Part shown: one piece after another, positions 16,629-24,845 of the stretch
Layout: every line of letters begins with the position of its first letter
Position numbering within the stretch: position 1 is the stretch's first letter
Assembly: GCA_016280955.1 (NCBI GenBank)
Contig: JAEEHV010000006.1
Span: forward strand, 1-64,000
Direction of reading: 5' to 3'
From: Candidatus Gastranaerophilales bacterium
GTDB taxonomy: Bacteria; Cyanobacteriota; Vampirovibrionia; Gastranaerophilales; Gastranaerophilaceae
DNA length: 64,000 nucleotides
Program-made: the position numbers and the translations under genes
The notes under the pieces: model-generated
Told to the model about the DNA's origin: nothing
What the model saw: only the letters and a program-made list of their open reading frames with translations
Databases searched by the model: none

Positions 16629-17921
16629 ATGAACACAACTATTGAAAAACAAGAAAATAATATCGTTAAAGTAGATATTGAAATTCCTGCAAAAGAAGGA
16701 ATAAGCTATTATAACAATGCTGCAAAAAAACTAGGACAATATGTAAATATTCCGGGCTTCAGAAAAGGTAAAGCTCCGAGAAATATTGTAGAACAACATA
16801 TAGGTGAAGAAAAAATTAAACTTGAAGCTTTGGAAGATGCTTTGCCAAAGATTTTTTCCGATGTTATAAGAGAAAATGACTTTGATGTTATAACACAGCC
16901 TTATGTTGAATCTTATGATTATAAAATCGGTGAAGATATTAAAATTACCGCTAAAATGGAATTACGTCCGGAAGTTAAACTTGGTGAATATAAAGGTTTA
17001 ACAGTAGAAGTTGAAGAATATAAAATCCCTGAAGATGCTATGAAAAAATCTATTGATCAAATGTTAAATCAGCATGCAGATACAGTGATTGTAACTGACA
17101 GAAAAACCAAAGAAGATGACATTATAGTTTTTGATTTTGAAGGTTATTCAAATGGCGAAAAAATTGAACATGGTGATGCAAAGAAATATACAATGGATTT
17201 GGCTCATTCTAATTTTATACCGGGTTTTGCAGAACAGCTTGTTAATCGTGATATAGGTATAAACTTTGATGTGGAAGTTAAATTCCCTGAAGAATATCAT
17301 GAAAAGAAACTTGCAGGTCAGCCGGCAACTTTCAAATGTTTAATCCATGAAATCAAAGCTAAAGTTTTACCGGAGTTGGATGATACTTTTGCACAAAAAG
17401 TAGGACCTTTTAAAACTGTTGATGATTTGAAAGAAAGTATTCAAAAGTATTTGGATACACAAAAAGCTGATATTGACAGAGTAAATTCTGAAGAAGCAGT
17501 ATTTAAGAAAGTTAAGGATGCTGTAGAAGTTGATATTCCTCAAACCATGATTGACAGAGAAACTGATGAACTTATTGAAGAATATAAACAAAAACTCAGC
17601 GGTCAGGGCTTTACTTGGGAACAGGCAATTGCAGCTCAGGGATATGATAATATTGTCAGTCAGTTAAAAGAAGATGCCGCTGTTAGAGTTAAAAATTCAC
17701 TTGTAATTGATAAAATTGCAAAAGCTGAAAATATTGCTGTAACTCAGGAAGATTTTGGTGCAAAACTTGCTGAACTAAGCAGAATGTATCAGTTGGATGT
17801 AAAGACTATGTATAAACAGTTTGCTCAGTCACCTGCAGTCCTTAATGCTTTATCTCAGCAGGCACTTAATGAAAAAGTTATTAAATTCTTATCTGAAAAT
17901 AATACAGTTAAGTTAATATAA
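16629..17921 (+). CDS. tig: Trigger factor
   Basis: 430-aa ribosome-associated chaperone with peptidyl-prolyl isomerase activity. The N-terminal ribosome-docking loop reads IPGFRKGKAPRNIVEQ (the family GFRxGKxP signature), the central FKBP-like domain starts near TKEDDIIVFDFEGYSNGE, and the C-terminal region is the helical peptide-binding arm. The ATG follows GAGGA at a good distance. A strong terminator follows the gene. Length is normal. Confidence 0.95.
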   Translation: MNTTIEKQENNIVKVDIEIPAKEGISYYNNAAKKLGQYVNIPGFRKGKAPRNIVEQHIGEEKIKLEALEDALPKIFSDVIRENDFDVITQPYVESYDYKIGEDIKITAKMELRPEVKLGEYKGLTVEVEEYKIPEDAMKKSIDQMLNQHADTVIVTDRKTKEDDIIVFDFEGYSNGEKIEHGDAKKYTMDLAHSNFIPGFAEQLVNRDIGINFDVEVKFPEEYHEKKLAGQPATFKCLIHEIKAKVLPELDDTFAQKVGPFKTVDDLKESIQKYLDTQKADIDRVNSEEAVFKKVKDAVEVDIPQTMIDRETDELIEEYKQKLSGQGFTWEQAIAAQGYDNIVSQLKEDAAVRVKNSLVIDKIAKAENIAVTQEDFGAKLAELSRMYQLDVKTMYKQFAQSPAVLNALSQQALNEKVIKFLSENNTVKLI

Positions 17922-17945
17922 CAATTTGGTTATGTTTTATAAAAA

Positions 17946-17978
17946 AGTGAGCCGTCATATATTGGCGGCTCATTTTTT
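17946..17978 (+). terminator. tig terminator
   Basis: TGAGCCGTC-ATATATT-GGCGGCTCA hairpin (one G-T pair) followed by TTTTTT, 25 bp downstream of the tig stop. Confidence 0.88.
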
Positions 17979-18034
17979 GTATATAAATCAAGCTCTGTGA
18001 TATAATATCAGTTATATATTAATAAGGAGTGTAT

Positions 18035-18712
18035 ATGAAAAGAGTTTTATTGGTTATATTTTCAATATTGTTTATTACGCAGTATGTTTCTGCATCACAA
18101 ATTTCATATGATAAAAGTGATTTTTTGCCTGTTTCAAGCAAAATTTATGATGCAGCTTATGATATTAGATATTATTCTGCTAATAATTTTACAGGAAACA
18201 GAATCAGAGGTTACAATGCTCCTGTTGCATATTTGACAAAAGATGCTTTAAATGCATTATCTGTTGCGGCTGATGATTTAAGAAGTCAGGGCTACAGATT
18301 GCTGATTTGGGATACATACAGACCGCAAAAAGCCGTAGATAATTTTGTAGAGTGGATTAATAATCCAAATGATCCGGGTGACAAGTCTTTTTATCCTAAG
18401 CTAAATAAATCTGATTTGCTTTCAGGATGTTATATTATGGAAAAATCAGGACATACAAGGGGTTCAACGGTAGATTTAACTTTAATAAAAAAAGACGGTT
18501 CTTTTGTCGATATGGGTGGCACTTTTGATTTATTCAGCGAGATTTCCCATCCTGATTATAAAAAACTTACAAGGGAACAAAAGAAAAACCGAAAAATATT
18601 GCATGATTCTATGGTAAAAGCGGGATTTAAAGGTTTAGATTCAGAGTGGTGGCATTTTACTCTGGAAAATGAACCATATCCTGATACATATTTTGATTTT
18701 AATGTTGAATAA
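18035..18712 (+). CDS. Secreted D-Ala-D-Ala dipeptidase, VanX/DdpX family
   Basis: ATG 18035 is preceded by AAGGAG; a GTG two codons earlier is spurious. A signal peptide (about 1-21) exports the enzyme. The M15D zinc-peptidase motifs are intact: KSGHTRGSTVD (SxHxxGxxxD, two zinc ligands) and DSEWWHF (catalytic Glu and third ligand). The TYRPQKAVDNFVEW segment is also typical. Such enzymes cleave D-Ala-D-Ala in cell-wall recycling. Nothing suggests a vancomycin-resistance cluster here. Confidence 0.9.
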   Translation: MKRVLLVIFSILFITQYVSASQISYDKSDFLPVSSKIYDAAYDIRYYSANNFTGNRIRGYNAPVAYLTKDALNALSVAADDLRSQGYRLLIWDTYRPQKAVDNFVEWINNPNDPGDKSFYPKLNKSDLLSGCYIMEKSGHTRGSTVDLTLIKKDGSFVDMGGTFDLFSEISHPDYKKLTREQKKNRKILHDSMVKAGFKGLDSEWWHFTLENEPYPDTYFDFNVE

Positions 18713-18744
18713 TCAAGTAATAAGTAAAATTAACGGAGATATAT

Positions 18745-19791
18745 ATGAGAAAAATATTAGTTTTAATGTTTATTGTTGTAATTGCATTAACATCAACATT
18801 GTCCGTAAAAGCAAAACAGGCTGATAAAATAATAAAAAACAGATTGTTTTCAATATATTTGCCTGATGAATTAAATAAAATATCAAGTTATAAAACAAAA
18901 AAAGACTGTATATTATTTTTTCATAATGAATCAAAAAAAGCCGGATTTGGCGGTTTTGCATTTGGAATAAAAGCATATAAAAATCCGGCTGACCATGCTC
19001 AAATGCCCGGCGGTACAAAAATAGGAGAGTTGACTGATAAAAAAGGTGTATTATATGATATGGTACTTATTCAGCCAACAGATGTTCAGTATGATTATAC
19101 TAAATTTTCTAAGGCACAGGAATCATACAGTAAACTTTACAATTTGGCTTATAATGTTGATATTTCCGGTGTAAACGGCTCAAAATATTATAAAAATCAA
19201 GGCATGAAAGGTGAGAAATTATACGGTGATATTTTAAAAATTTATAAAAAAGCAATAACAGAAAAATGGGATTCAGCCAAACTTGAAAATGAAGGCATGA
19301 GTTATATGTATAATGTTATTGCATCATCAGGCAGCAATACTCTTGATAAAATCGGTTACACATATTATGACCTCAATGGTGACGGAATAGATGAACTTTT
19401 AATTGGTGAAATTGCTGATGGTGACTGGAAAGGTGTAATTTATGACATATATACAATGGTTAATCGTGAGCCTAAGCATGTTGTAAGCGGCGGAAGCAGA
19501 AATAGGTACTTTGCTTGTAATTCAACTTTTATTTGTAATGAGTATTCCTCGGGTGCTTTAGAAAGCGGAATAAGAGTTTATACTCTTGTTGAAAATTCTA
19601 CAGAGTTGTTTCCTCAAGTGGGATTAAAATATGACGGCTATTCAAATCCGAAAAATCCTTGGTTTATAACTTATGGTACCGGAATCAATCAAAACGACTG
19701 GGATAATGTATCTGAAATAGCATTTAAAAACAGAAAAAAGACTTTTGACAAATATATTAGATTTAATTATACTCCGTTTAGTAAATTATAG
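18745..19791 (+). CDS. Secreted hypothetical protein with an EF-hand-like loop, 348 aa
   Basis: Signal peptide in residues 1-24 (ends SVKAKQA). The mature protein starts with a PsbP-like/lipocalin-like strand pattern (RLFSIYLPDE). Near residue 208 it carries YYDLNGDGIDELLIG, a Ca2+-binding DxNxDGxxE loop of the dockerin/FG-GAP type often followed by a beta-strand domain. Function unknown. It follows the VanX homologue by 32 bp and is probably co-transcribed with it. Confidence 0.7.
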   Translation: MRKILVLMFIVVIALTSTLSVKAKQADKIIKNRLFSIYLPDELNKISSYKTKKDCILFFHNESKKAGFGGFAFGIKAYKNPADHAQMPGGTKIGELTDKKGVLYDMVLIQPTDVQYDYTKFSKAQESYSKLYNLAYNVDISGVNGSKYYKNQGMKGEKLYGDILKIYKKAITEKWDSAKLENEGMSYMYNVIASSGSNTLDKIGYTYYDLNGDGIDELLIGEIADGDWKGVIYDIYTMVNREPKHVVSGGSRNRYFACNSTFICNEYSSGALESGIRVYTLVENSTELFPQVGLKYDGYSNPKNPWFITYGTGINQNDWDNVSEIAFKNRKKTFDKYIRFNYTPFSKL

Positions 19792-19908
19792 TCTTAATTA
19801 TAGCCTAACTGGTGTTGAAATTTTTATATTTGTATGATAGTTTATAAATGACTTGGGAATATATCCCAATAATATTCAGCACACTAGCTACCCTAGAGGA
19901 GATAAATA

Positions 19909-20511
19909 ATGTATATAAATGCAGTTAGCAGTATTAATTACCCTGAAAAAAAATATCAAAAACAAAATACATTTCGTTCATTAATTGTCGATAATTCAGC
20001 TTATCGTGTTATTAACCACATGTCACAAGCTGATTTTTTAGAGTTTTATAAAATTAAAAATAAACTTGCACGAACAAAATTTTGGGATTTAAAGATTTCA
20101 AGTCTGAAAAATAAAATGCAGGAGTTTAGATTCCATTTTTTGGATAAAACAAAAAAACATGGTGTAATCTCGGATGGAATATATCCATATCATATTAATA
20201 AAAATGAAATTAGAGTATATTCTATTATTTATGGCTCAGAAAATATTTCTAAAAATTTAGTAGAAACATTAAAATTTAACTCTGCTGAAAGAGCCGAAGA
20301 AGTTTATAATCAGTATAGAGATAATCTTGAATATGCTCGTCTTAGAAGCTTTAATGTTTCTCCGCTTGAGAGTCTTAAGTCTAAAGTAATTGAGCTTAAT
20401 ATGCTTGAAGAAGCATCAAATTATACAGAAGTTACTGATAAACTGGAATATTTAGATGTTGCTGGTACTGAAAAACGTACAGTCGGAAATAAATTAAAAA
20501 AGAAATTTTAA
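19909..20511 (+). CDS. Hypothetical protein, 200 aa
   Basis: Preceded by an excellent ribosome site (AGAGGAG, 8 nt from ATG). It is predicted soluble and largely helical, with a Lys-rich C-terminus. The N-terminus contains NTFRS at 20-24, like the VSFKS/VCFKS motifs of other unknown proteins in this window. No family recognised. Confidence 0.65.
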   Translation: MYINAVSSINYPEKKYQKQNTFRSLIVDNSAYRVINHMSQADFLEFYKIKNKLARTKFWDLKISSLKNKMQEFRFHFLDKTKKHGVISDGIYPYHINKNEIRVYSIIYGSENISKNLVETLKFNSAERAEEVYNQYRDNLEYARLRSFNVSPLESLKSKVIELNMLEEASNYTEVTDKLEYLDVAGTEKRTVGNKLKKKF

Positions 20512-20586
20512 ACCGGTTTTAAGGTTATCTAATATTTCGTCTTGATTTCATAGTTTTAATGTTCTAAACTACGGAATTAAAGATAT

Positions 20587-20617
20587 TAAAAAAGGACTTT
20601 CTATGAAAGTCCTTTTA
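20587..20617. terminator. Hairpin left of the outer tRNA-Val remnant
   Basis: AAGGACTTT-CTATG-AAAGTCCTT with flanking A and T runs. On the minus strand it directly follows the tRNA remnant, as terminators follow the other two tRNA-Val copies. On the plus strand it may also end the 200-aa gene transcript. Confidence 0.7.
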
Positions 20618-20618
20618 A

Positions 20619-20638
20619 ATGGTGGGCGTTAGAAGACT
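20619..20638 (-). repeat. Short outer tRNA-Val 3'-end remnant
   Basis: The 20 bases ATGGTGGGCGTTAGAAGACT are identical to the 3' end (with CCA) of the intact tRNA-Val gene at 26595-26670. The match resumes as CTCGAACTTC at 20734-20743 after the palindrome, so this is an interrupted older copy. Confidence 0.8.
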
Positions 20639-20733
20639 GTCTTGACCTGTTCGCATTAAACGTGTCTGCGGATTTTGCTTTTGTGCTAAACGCACTTCAA
20701 AGCAAAAGTCCTCCGCACTCTGCTCACAGGTCG
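20639..20733. repeat. Palindromic ~95-bp insertion inside the tRNA remnant
   Basis: Nested complementary arms: GACCTGT (20644-20650)/ACAGGTC (20726-20732), TGCGGA (20667-20672)/TCCGCA (20712-20717), TTTTGCTTTTG (20673-20683)/CAAAGCAAAA (20698-20707), and an apical GTGC-TAAAC-GCAC. It splits the tRNA-derived sequence between GAAGACT and CTCGAACTTC, with CT on both sides. MITE/REP-like element or structured RNA. Confidence 0.65.
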
Positions 20734-20778
20734 CTCGAACTTCAAAAAGAATTTCTAGATATCAAAACACACAAAATA

Positions 20779-20811
20779 AAAATCCAGATAACCAATGTCA
20801 TCTGGATTTTT
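20779..20811 (-). terminator. Terminator next to the left element repeat
   Basis: AAATCCAGAT (20780-20789)/ATCTGGATTT (20800-20809) with flanking A and T runs. On the minus strand it follows the tRNA-Val 3' end, so it is probably the tRNA gene's original terminator, displaced by the integration. Confidence 0.75.
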
Positions 20812-20857
20812 ATGGTGGGCGTTAGAAGACTCGAACTTCTGACCCTCTCCTTGTAAG
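20811..20857 (-). repeat. Left element junction (47-bp tRNA-Val direct repeat)
   Basis: Identical to 26593-26639. It starts two bases outside the CCA complement and ends with TTGTAAG, inside the anticodon loop, where the sequence then departs from the tRNA gene. Crossover therefore took place somewhere within the tRNA 3' half. Confidence 0.9.
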
Positions 20858-20935
20858 AATGAAAGTAAAGTTATCCTAAACTTGCCAAAACCATCCCATT
20901 ATTGCATTTTAACGATTGATGTAAGCTCAGGCTCA

Positions 20936-20984
20936 TTACACAAAATTGCACAAAACTGCGGCATATTACACAAATATTACACAA
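20936..20984 (+). repeat. Four helically phased TTACACAA boxes at the left end
   Basis: Boxes start at 20936, 20946 (TTGCACAA), 20966 and 20977, that is 10, 20 and 11 bp apart, so all lie on one DNA face. Two more copies, 11 bp apart and in the same orientation, lie at the right end. They are good candidates for arm-type integrase or excisionase sites. Confidence 0.6.
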
Positions 20985-21020
20985 GATATTTTTTAAAGTT
21001 TAAACTTTTATATTAGTAAA

Positions 21021-21120
21021 TGCGTAGATTTAATAAATTATCCACGCACAAATTGCGTAAATACATCTTGATTTTGTGTAGATAATATTGTATAATGTAC
21101 GCATAAGGTGCGTAGATTTA
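21021..21120 (+). promoter_or_regulatory. Fic gene promoter with repeated operator-like boxes
   Basis: TTGATT (21068-21073), 17 bp, TATAAT (21091-21096). The 12-mer TGCGTAGATTTA occurs at 21021-21032 and again at 21109-21120 overlapping the start codon; a partial copy, TGTGTAGATAAT, lies inside the promoter. The Fic protein ends in a winged-helix-like domain, so autoregulation is a reasonable guess. Confidence 0.6.
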
Positions 21121-22217
21121 TGAAAAAATGCATTTGGCAAAGTTCTGAATATCCTAATTTCACTTACAATAAAGATATTATTATGCCTTTATTATCATCA
21201 GTAAGACTAAAGCAAGGTATGTTGTTAGGTAAAATGCAGTCAATTGGTTTTGAAAACAGTCAAAAAGCAAAATTAAATGTTTTAACCGAAGATGTAATAA
21301 AATCAAGTGAAATTGAGGGTTTAAAACTTAATATAGAACAAGTACGCTCCTCTATTGCTAAAAGATTGGGGTTAGATGCTGGTGGAGATATTTATGTTGA
21401 ACGCGATGTTCAAGGCATTGTCGATATGATGTTAGATGCAACAATACATTATGATAAACCTATTGATGAAGATAGATTGTTTGGATGGCAATCTGCAATG
21501 TTTCCTAGTGGTAGAAGCGGATTATATAAAATCAAAGTCGGTGCATACAGAGATGATGCAAATGGCAAAATGCAGGTTGTCTCCGGTGCTTTAGGTCATG
21601 AAAAGGTACATTATGAAGCTCCGAGTGCAGATATTGTACCACAAGAAATGAATAAATTAATTGATTATATAAATAATGAGACCGAAACAGACTTAGTCAT
21701 AAAAGCCGGAATTGTTCATTTATGGTTTGTTATAATACACCCATTTGAAGACGGAAATGGCAGAATTGCAAGAGCTTTAACTGATATGTTGCTTGCAAGA
21801 AGTGAAAATACTTCTGACAGGTTTTATTCTATGTCATCACAAATAAAAAAAGTCAGAAAATCATATTATGAAATTTTACAGATAACTCAAAAAGACTCTG
21901 TTGATATAACTTTGTGGCTAAAATGGTTTTTGGAAAATTTGATTATTGCTATTGATAATTCTGAAGAATTGTTAAACGATGTTTTAAAACGCGCAGAATT
22001 TTGGAAAAGGAATAAATCGCAAGTCTTTAATGAAAGACAAATTAAAATTCTTTCAAAACTTTTAGATAATTTTGAGGGTAATTTAACCACTAAAAAATGG
22101 GCTAAAATATGTAATTGTTCACATGATACAGCAAATAGAGATATTGCAGATTTAATAAACAAGAATATTCTTGTGAAACAAGGTGAAGCAAGAGCAACTC
22201 ATTTTATACTGAATTAA
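21120..22217 (+). CDS. Fic-family protein with C-terminal winged helix
   Basis: ATG 21120 is preferred over a GTG four codons upstream. The N-terminal domain (MKKCIWQSSEYPNFTYNKD) is of the DUF4172 type. SSEIEG at 62-67 is the class II inhibitory motif (S/T)xxxE(G/N) whose Glu blocks ATP. The catalytic loop HPFEDGNGRIAR (207-218) is intact, so AMP transfer to a target protein is expected once inhibition is relieved. The last ~60 residues (KWAKICNCSHDTANRDIADL) look like a winged HTH. It lies in the tRNA-Val island, convergent to the ATPase gene. Confidence 0.92.
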   Translation: MKKCIWQSSEYPNFTYNKDIIMPLLSSVRLKQGMLLGKMQSIGFENSQKAKLNVLTEDVIKSSEIEGLKLNIEQVRSSIAKRLGLDAGGDIYVERDVQGIVDMMLDATIHYDKPIDEDRLFGWQSAMFPSGRSGLYKIKVGAYRDDANGKMQVVSGALGHEKVHYEAPSADIVPQEMNKLIDYINNETETDLVIKAGIVHLWFVIIHPFEDGNGRIARALTDMLLARSENTSDRFYSMSSQIKKVRKSYYEILQITQKDSVDITLWLKWFLENLIIAIDNSEELLNDVLKRAEFWKRNKSQVFNERQIKILSKLLDNFEGNLTTKKWAKICNCSHDTANRDIADLINKNILVKQGEARATHFILN

Positions 22218-22263
22218 TTATAAGGGTTCTTAACATAAGTTACCTATAGTCATAAATATATCT

Positions 22264-24591
22264 TTAATCAAAGAAACTATTATCTATAACAAATGTTGGA
22301 TATAGTTGGTAATATGTATTATTTTCTGATAATTTCTGATAACGTTTAAGTATTGATAAATCATAGTTTGTATTATAAATATATTTTACATTTTCATTAT
22401 CATAAATACCTATGACACCATACCATAATAAAAAGTCTGTTAATTTTTCCCAATTTTCAGCTTTTATACCTTCTTTTTCAAATAATTGGTTAAGAGTTTC
22501 GGTGTCTAAAATATTATCTTGTCCAATGAACATAAACAAAGCATCACTGATTTCTGGCATTATATCCCTTATTTCACGACTAATTTCTTGAATTATATCA
22601 TATGAAAAATGTTTAACACCTTCTAAAATATCCTGTTCCTGTATTTTTTCGTGACCTCTGTTAATTGCAATTCCTATGCAATTTTTTATACAATCTATTA
22701 GAGCTCTTGGACGCATTAATGTTCTATCTACAATATATTGAAAACTGTCTTCACCTTTTACTAGATTTACACAAATACTGCCCCATATATCTTTAAAAGA
22801 ATACGTATCATCATTAAATACACTATATTCCAATCGTCTGCGTATAACTTCTTCCAAGGCAGAACTATCTACCCAATCAATTAAAACACGCGCCTCTTTT
22901 CCTCTGTCCGGAGTATAATCAATTAACAACTCGTATACATCATTACGTAAAAATATTACGGTTTTGCACTCAACGTCCTTGTTACTTAACTGTTGTTCAA
23001 TTTTTCTGCTTGCATCTAACAATGTTCTTACTACTATTAAATCTTCTTTTGTTAATCCATCAGTGTTCCATCCTTTGTCGATGTTGTCAAATAATATCCA
23101 TACGCTGTCTTTTCGCTTAAGGTATGTAACCAACAATTGTTTTAATTCATTAATATTGTGCCTATAAATAACCTCTGTTACTTCGGCGCTGGATAAACGA
23201 ATATTTTCTTTACTACCATATTTTTCATTTATCTGATTACTTATTATATTTATAATATAAGAAAGTCTTTCTGAAAAATCGCCTTCTGCAGAATAGCTAC
23301 CATTGTGATATAACTCATATAAACGATTGTATAATTCCGTTAAATCGTTATCCCAATAACATGCTTGCTTGTCTTTTTCTAATAATTTATAACAAATCTC
23401 TAATAATAAAACATATTCCCAAAATGCAACCAGTGTATGATTATAGGTTCCTTCTTGCATACATTTTGATAAAGTTTCTTTAAATTTAATAAGTTCATAG
23501 CTTTCAGGTTTTAAATCAATAACAATATTTTTCTTATTTGAACGTAAAGTATTTCGAACTTGTGCAAAAAGAGCTGTTTTGCCCGAACCTTTTCTTCCAC
23601 AAACAATTCTTGCTTCACCTCTCAAAACCCGATTATATTGATCAGTTTTGAAATAATAGTTTGATAAACTTCTAAATTCATTTTCTGCTGCAGATGCACC
23701 AAGGTCAATTTCTTCTAGAATTGTACGTTTTTCATTGTGTATATATATTTTCTTCTTTGTTTGTAACTGTTCTATGACAGAGTTTGCTAATTCACTTATT
23801 GCGTTATCCAATTTTTCGTTATTTGGACATTCTTTAACAATATCTCTAATATCTAAAGGTATATCACATTGTTCAACTTGAAGTATAGAAACTGATTTGC
23901 CCATTCCCAAAGCCAAACCAGATATAAAAGCAGCTCTAATATTATTATTAAAACTATCTTTATAACTTTCTGGTAACCAAGATACAATAACACCTAATGA
24001 TTTAGCAACATTTTCTATAGTATCAATTGGTGTCATTCTATATGTTTCTTTTGGGTCAAAACTTCTAAAGAATATTTTAGATTTCTTGATTCTTGAAACA
24101 ATACGAATACTTGTATTTGTTTTTATGCTTGTGTCCAGTAAGAAAATTGGTGCTTGTATATCTGTATTATTTTCATCGAATTTTAGGTTTGTCTTTGTGG
24201 AAATTGATTTTATGTATTTAATCACTTCATCGGTATTTTCATATTCTCCATAACCTAATGTGTCAAAAATACCGATTTCTTTTATTTGTTCTTTTGCTTC
24301 TGAATTCACTGCTGAATTACTTATTAATATAATATTTTTCTTTTTTGCAATCGCATAGCCTATTTCAAAAACAACATTATAATTTAGAGTTGATATGTCT
24401 CCTATAAAATCGTTTGCTTTATCAATATTCTCATAAACTTCGCGATTAATACTATTGCCTAATATATCTAAATGAGACCAAGTTTTTGTATTAATGTTTC
24501 TTTTATTTATAGGTTCTAAAATCTGACCAATTAACGCTGGCTTTGCAGCATATGCAATAAAATTGACAATATTCTCACTCCCTCTATCCAT
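22264..24591 (-). CDS. Large P-loop ATPase with deoxyribosyltransferase/TIR-like N-terminus (candidate defence protein)
   Basis: 775 aa. Residues 1-135 read like a nucleoside 2-deoxyribosyltransferase-like or TIR-like fold, with DFIGDISTLNYNVVFEIGYA and KKKNIILI. Residues 145-255 look like a second, more diverged copy (NNIRAAFISGLALGMGKSVS). The ATPase follows: Walker A GRKGSGKT at 332-339, Walker B VWILFDNID with Asp502, and sensor-like VIFLRND. It resembles the Sll1717-type/KAP/STAND-like ATPases. Effector-plus-ATPase architecture in a small tRNA island suggests nucleotide- or NAD-directed abortive infection; this is inference. A helical C-terminus ends the protein. Confidence 0.65.
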   Translation of the reverse strand: MDRGSENIVNFIAYAAKPALIGQILEPINKRNINTKTWSHLDILGNSINREVYENIDKANDFIGDISTLNYNVVFEIGYAIAKKKNIILISNSAVNSEAKEQIKEIGIFDTLGYGEYENTDEVIKYIKSISTKTNLKFDENNTDIQAPIFLLDTSIKTNTSIRIVSRIKKSKIFFRSFDPKETYRMTPIDTIENVAKSLGVIVSWLPESYKDSFNNNIRAAFISGLALGMGKSVSILQVEQCDIPLDIRDIVKECPNNEKLDNAISELANSVIEQLQTKKKIYIHNEKRTILEEIDLGASAAENEFRSLSNYYFKTDQYNRVLRGEARIVCGRKGSGKTALFAQVRNTLRSNKKNIVIDLKPESYELIKFKETLSKCMQEGTYNHTLVAFWEYVLLLEICYKLLEKDKQACYWDNDLTELYNRLYELYHNGSYSAEGDFSERLSYIINIISNQINEKYGSKENIRLSSAEVTEVIYRHNINELKQLLVTYLKRKDSVWILFDNIDKGWNTDGLTKEDLIVVRTLLDASRKIEQQLSNKDVECKTVIFLRNDVYELLIDYTPDRGKEARVLIDWVDSSALEEVIRRRLEYSVFNDDTYSFKDIWGSICVNLVKGEDSFQYIVDRTLMRPRALIDCIKNCIGIAINRGHEKIQEQDILEGVKHFSYDIIQEISREIRDIMPEISDALFMFIGQDNILDTETLNQLFEKEGIKAENWEKLTDFLLWYGVIGIYDNENVKYIYNTNYDLSILKRYQKLSENNTYYQLYPTFVIDNSFFD

Positions 24592-24751
24592 AGTACAAGT
24601 ATATCATATTTTACAAAAGATTTAAAGTACTCTTGTACATCATATATCATTTTACTTAATAATAAAAAACACCCCTTTTTCTTTACTAAAGTATCAAATG
24701 AAAATGGTCAATTAACATAGGTAAAATTTTCATGCGATACGGCTCGGCAAC

Positions 24752-24826
24752 TTTCTGACAATTGTCTACAATAAAAATATAGAAATTAAGTTTTCGATTG
24801 ATAACAGCGAATTTCAGACAATTTAT
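24752..24826 (+). repeat. Paired possible recombinase sites upstream of the serine recombinase
   Basis: TTTCTGACAATTGTC (24752-24766) and TTTCAGACAATTTAT (24812-24826) share TTTC(T/A)GACAATT, 60 bp apart, just before the recombinase gene. The first contains the palindrome GACAATTGTC. They could be resolvase/invertase binding sites or an operator. Confidence 0.4.
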
Positions 24827-24845
24827 AAGCTAAAGGAACAAGCAC

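Larger units (their letters stand above)
20512..21119. other. Gene-free interval with tRNA-Val remnants and element end
   Basis: From left to right it holds a terminator hairpin, a 20-bp tRNA-Val remnant, a ~95-bp palindrome, a second terminator, the 47-bp tRNA-Val repeat that marks the element boundary, four TTACACAA-type boxes, and the promoter of the Fic gene. Open frames here (ending VGVRRLELLTLSL) are translations of the tRNA remnant and not genes. Confidence 0.7.

Noticed and set aside
18035-18712. Vancomycin-resistance vanX
   Set aside because: No vanH/vanA partners nearby; the enzyme has a signal peptide and looks like an ordinary secreted DdpX-type dipeptidase.
20662-20856. 64-aa ORF ending VGVRRLELLTLSL
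   Set aside because: It reads through the palindrome and the tRNA-Val repeat; the C-terminal peptide is the translation of a tRNA 3' end, a well-known spurious ORF type.
20936-20984. CRISPR-like array of TTACACAA
   Set aside because: Units are 8 bp and only 10-20 bp apart, with no spacers; better explained as protein-binding boxes.
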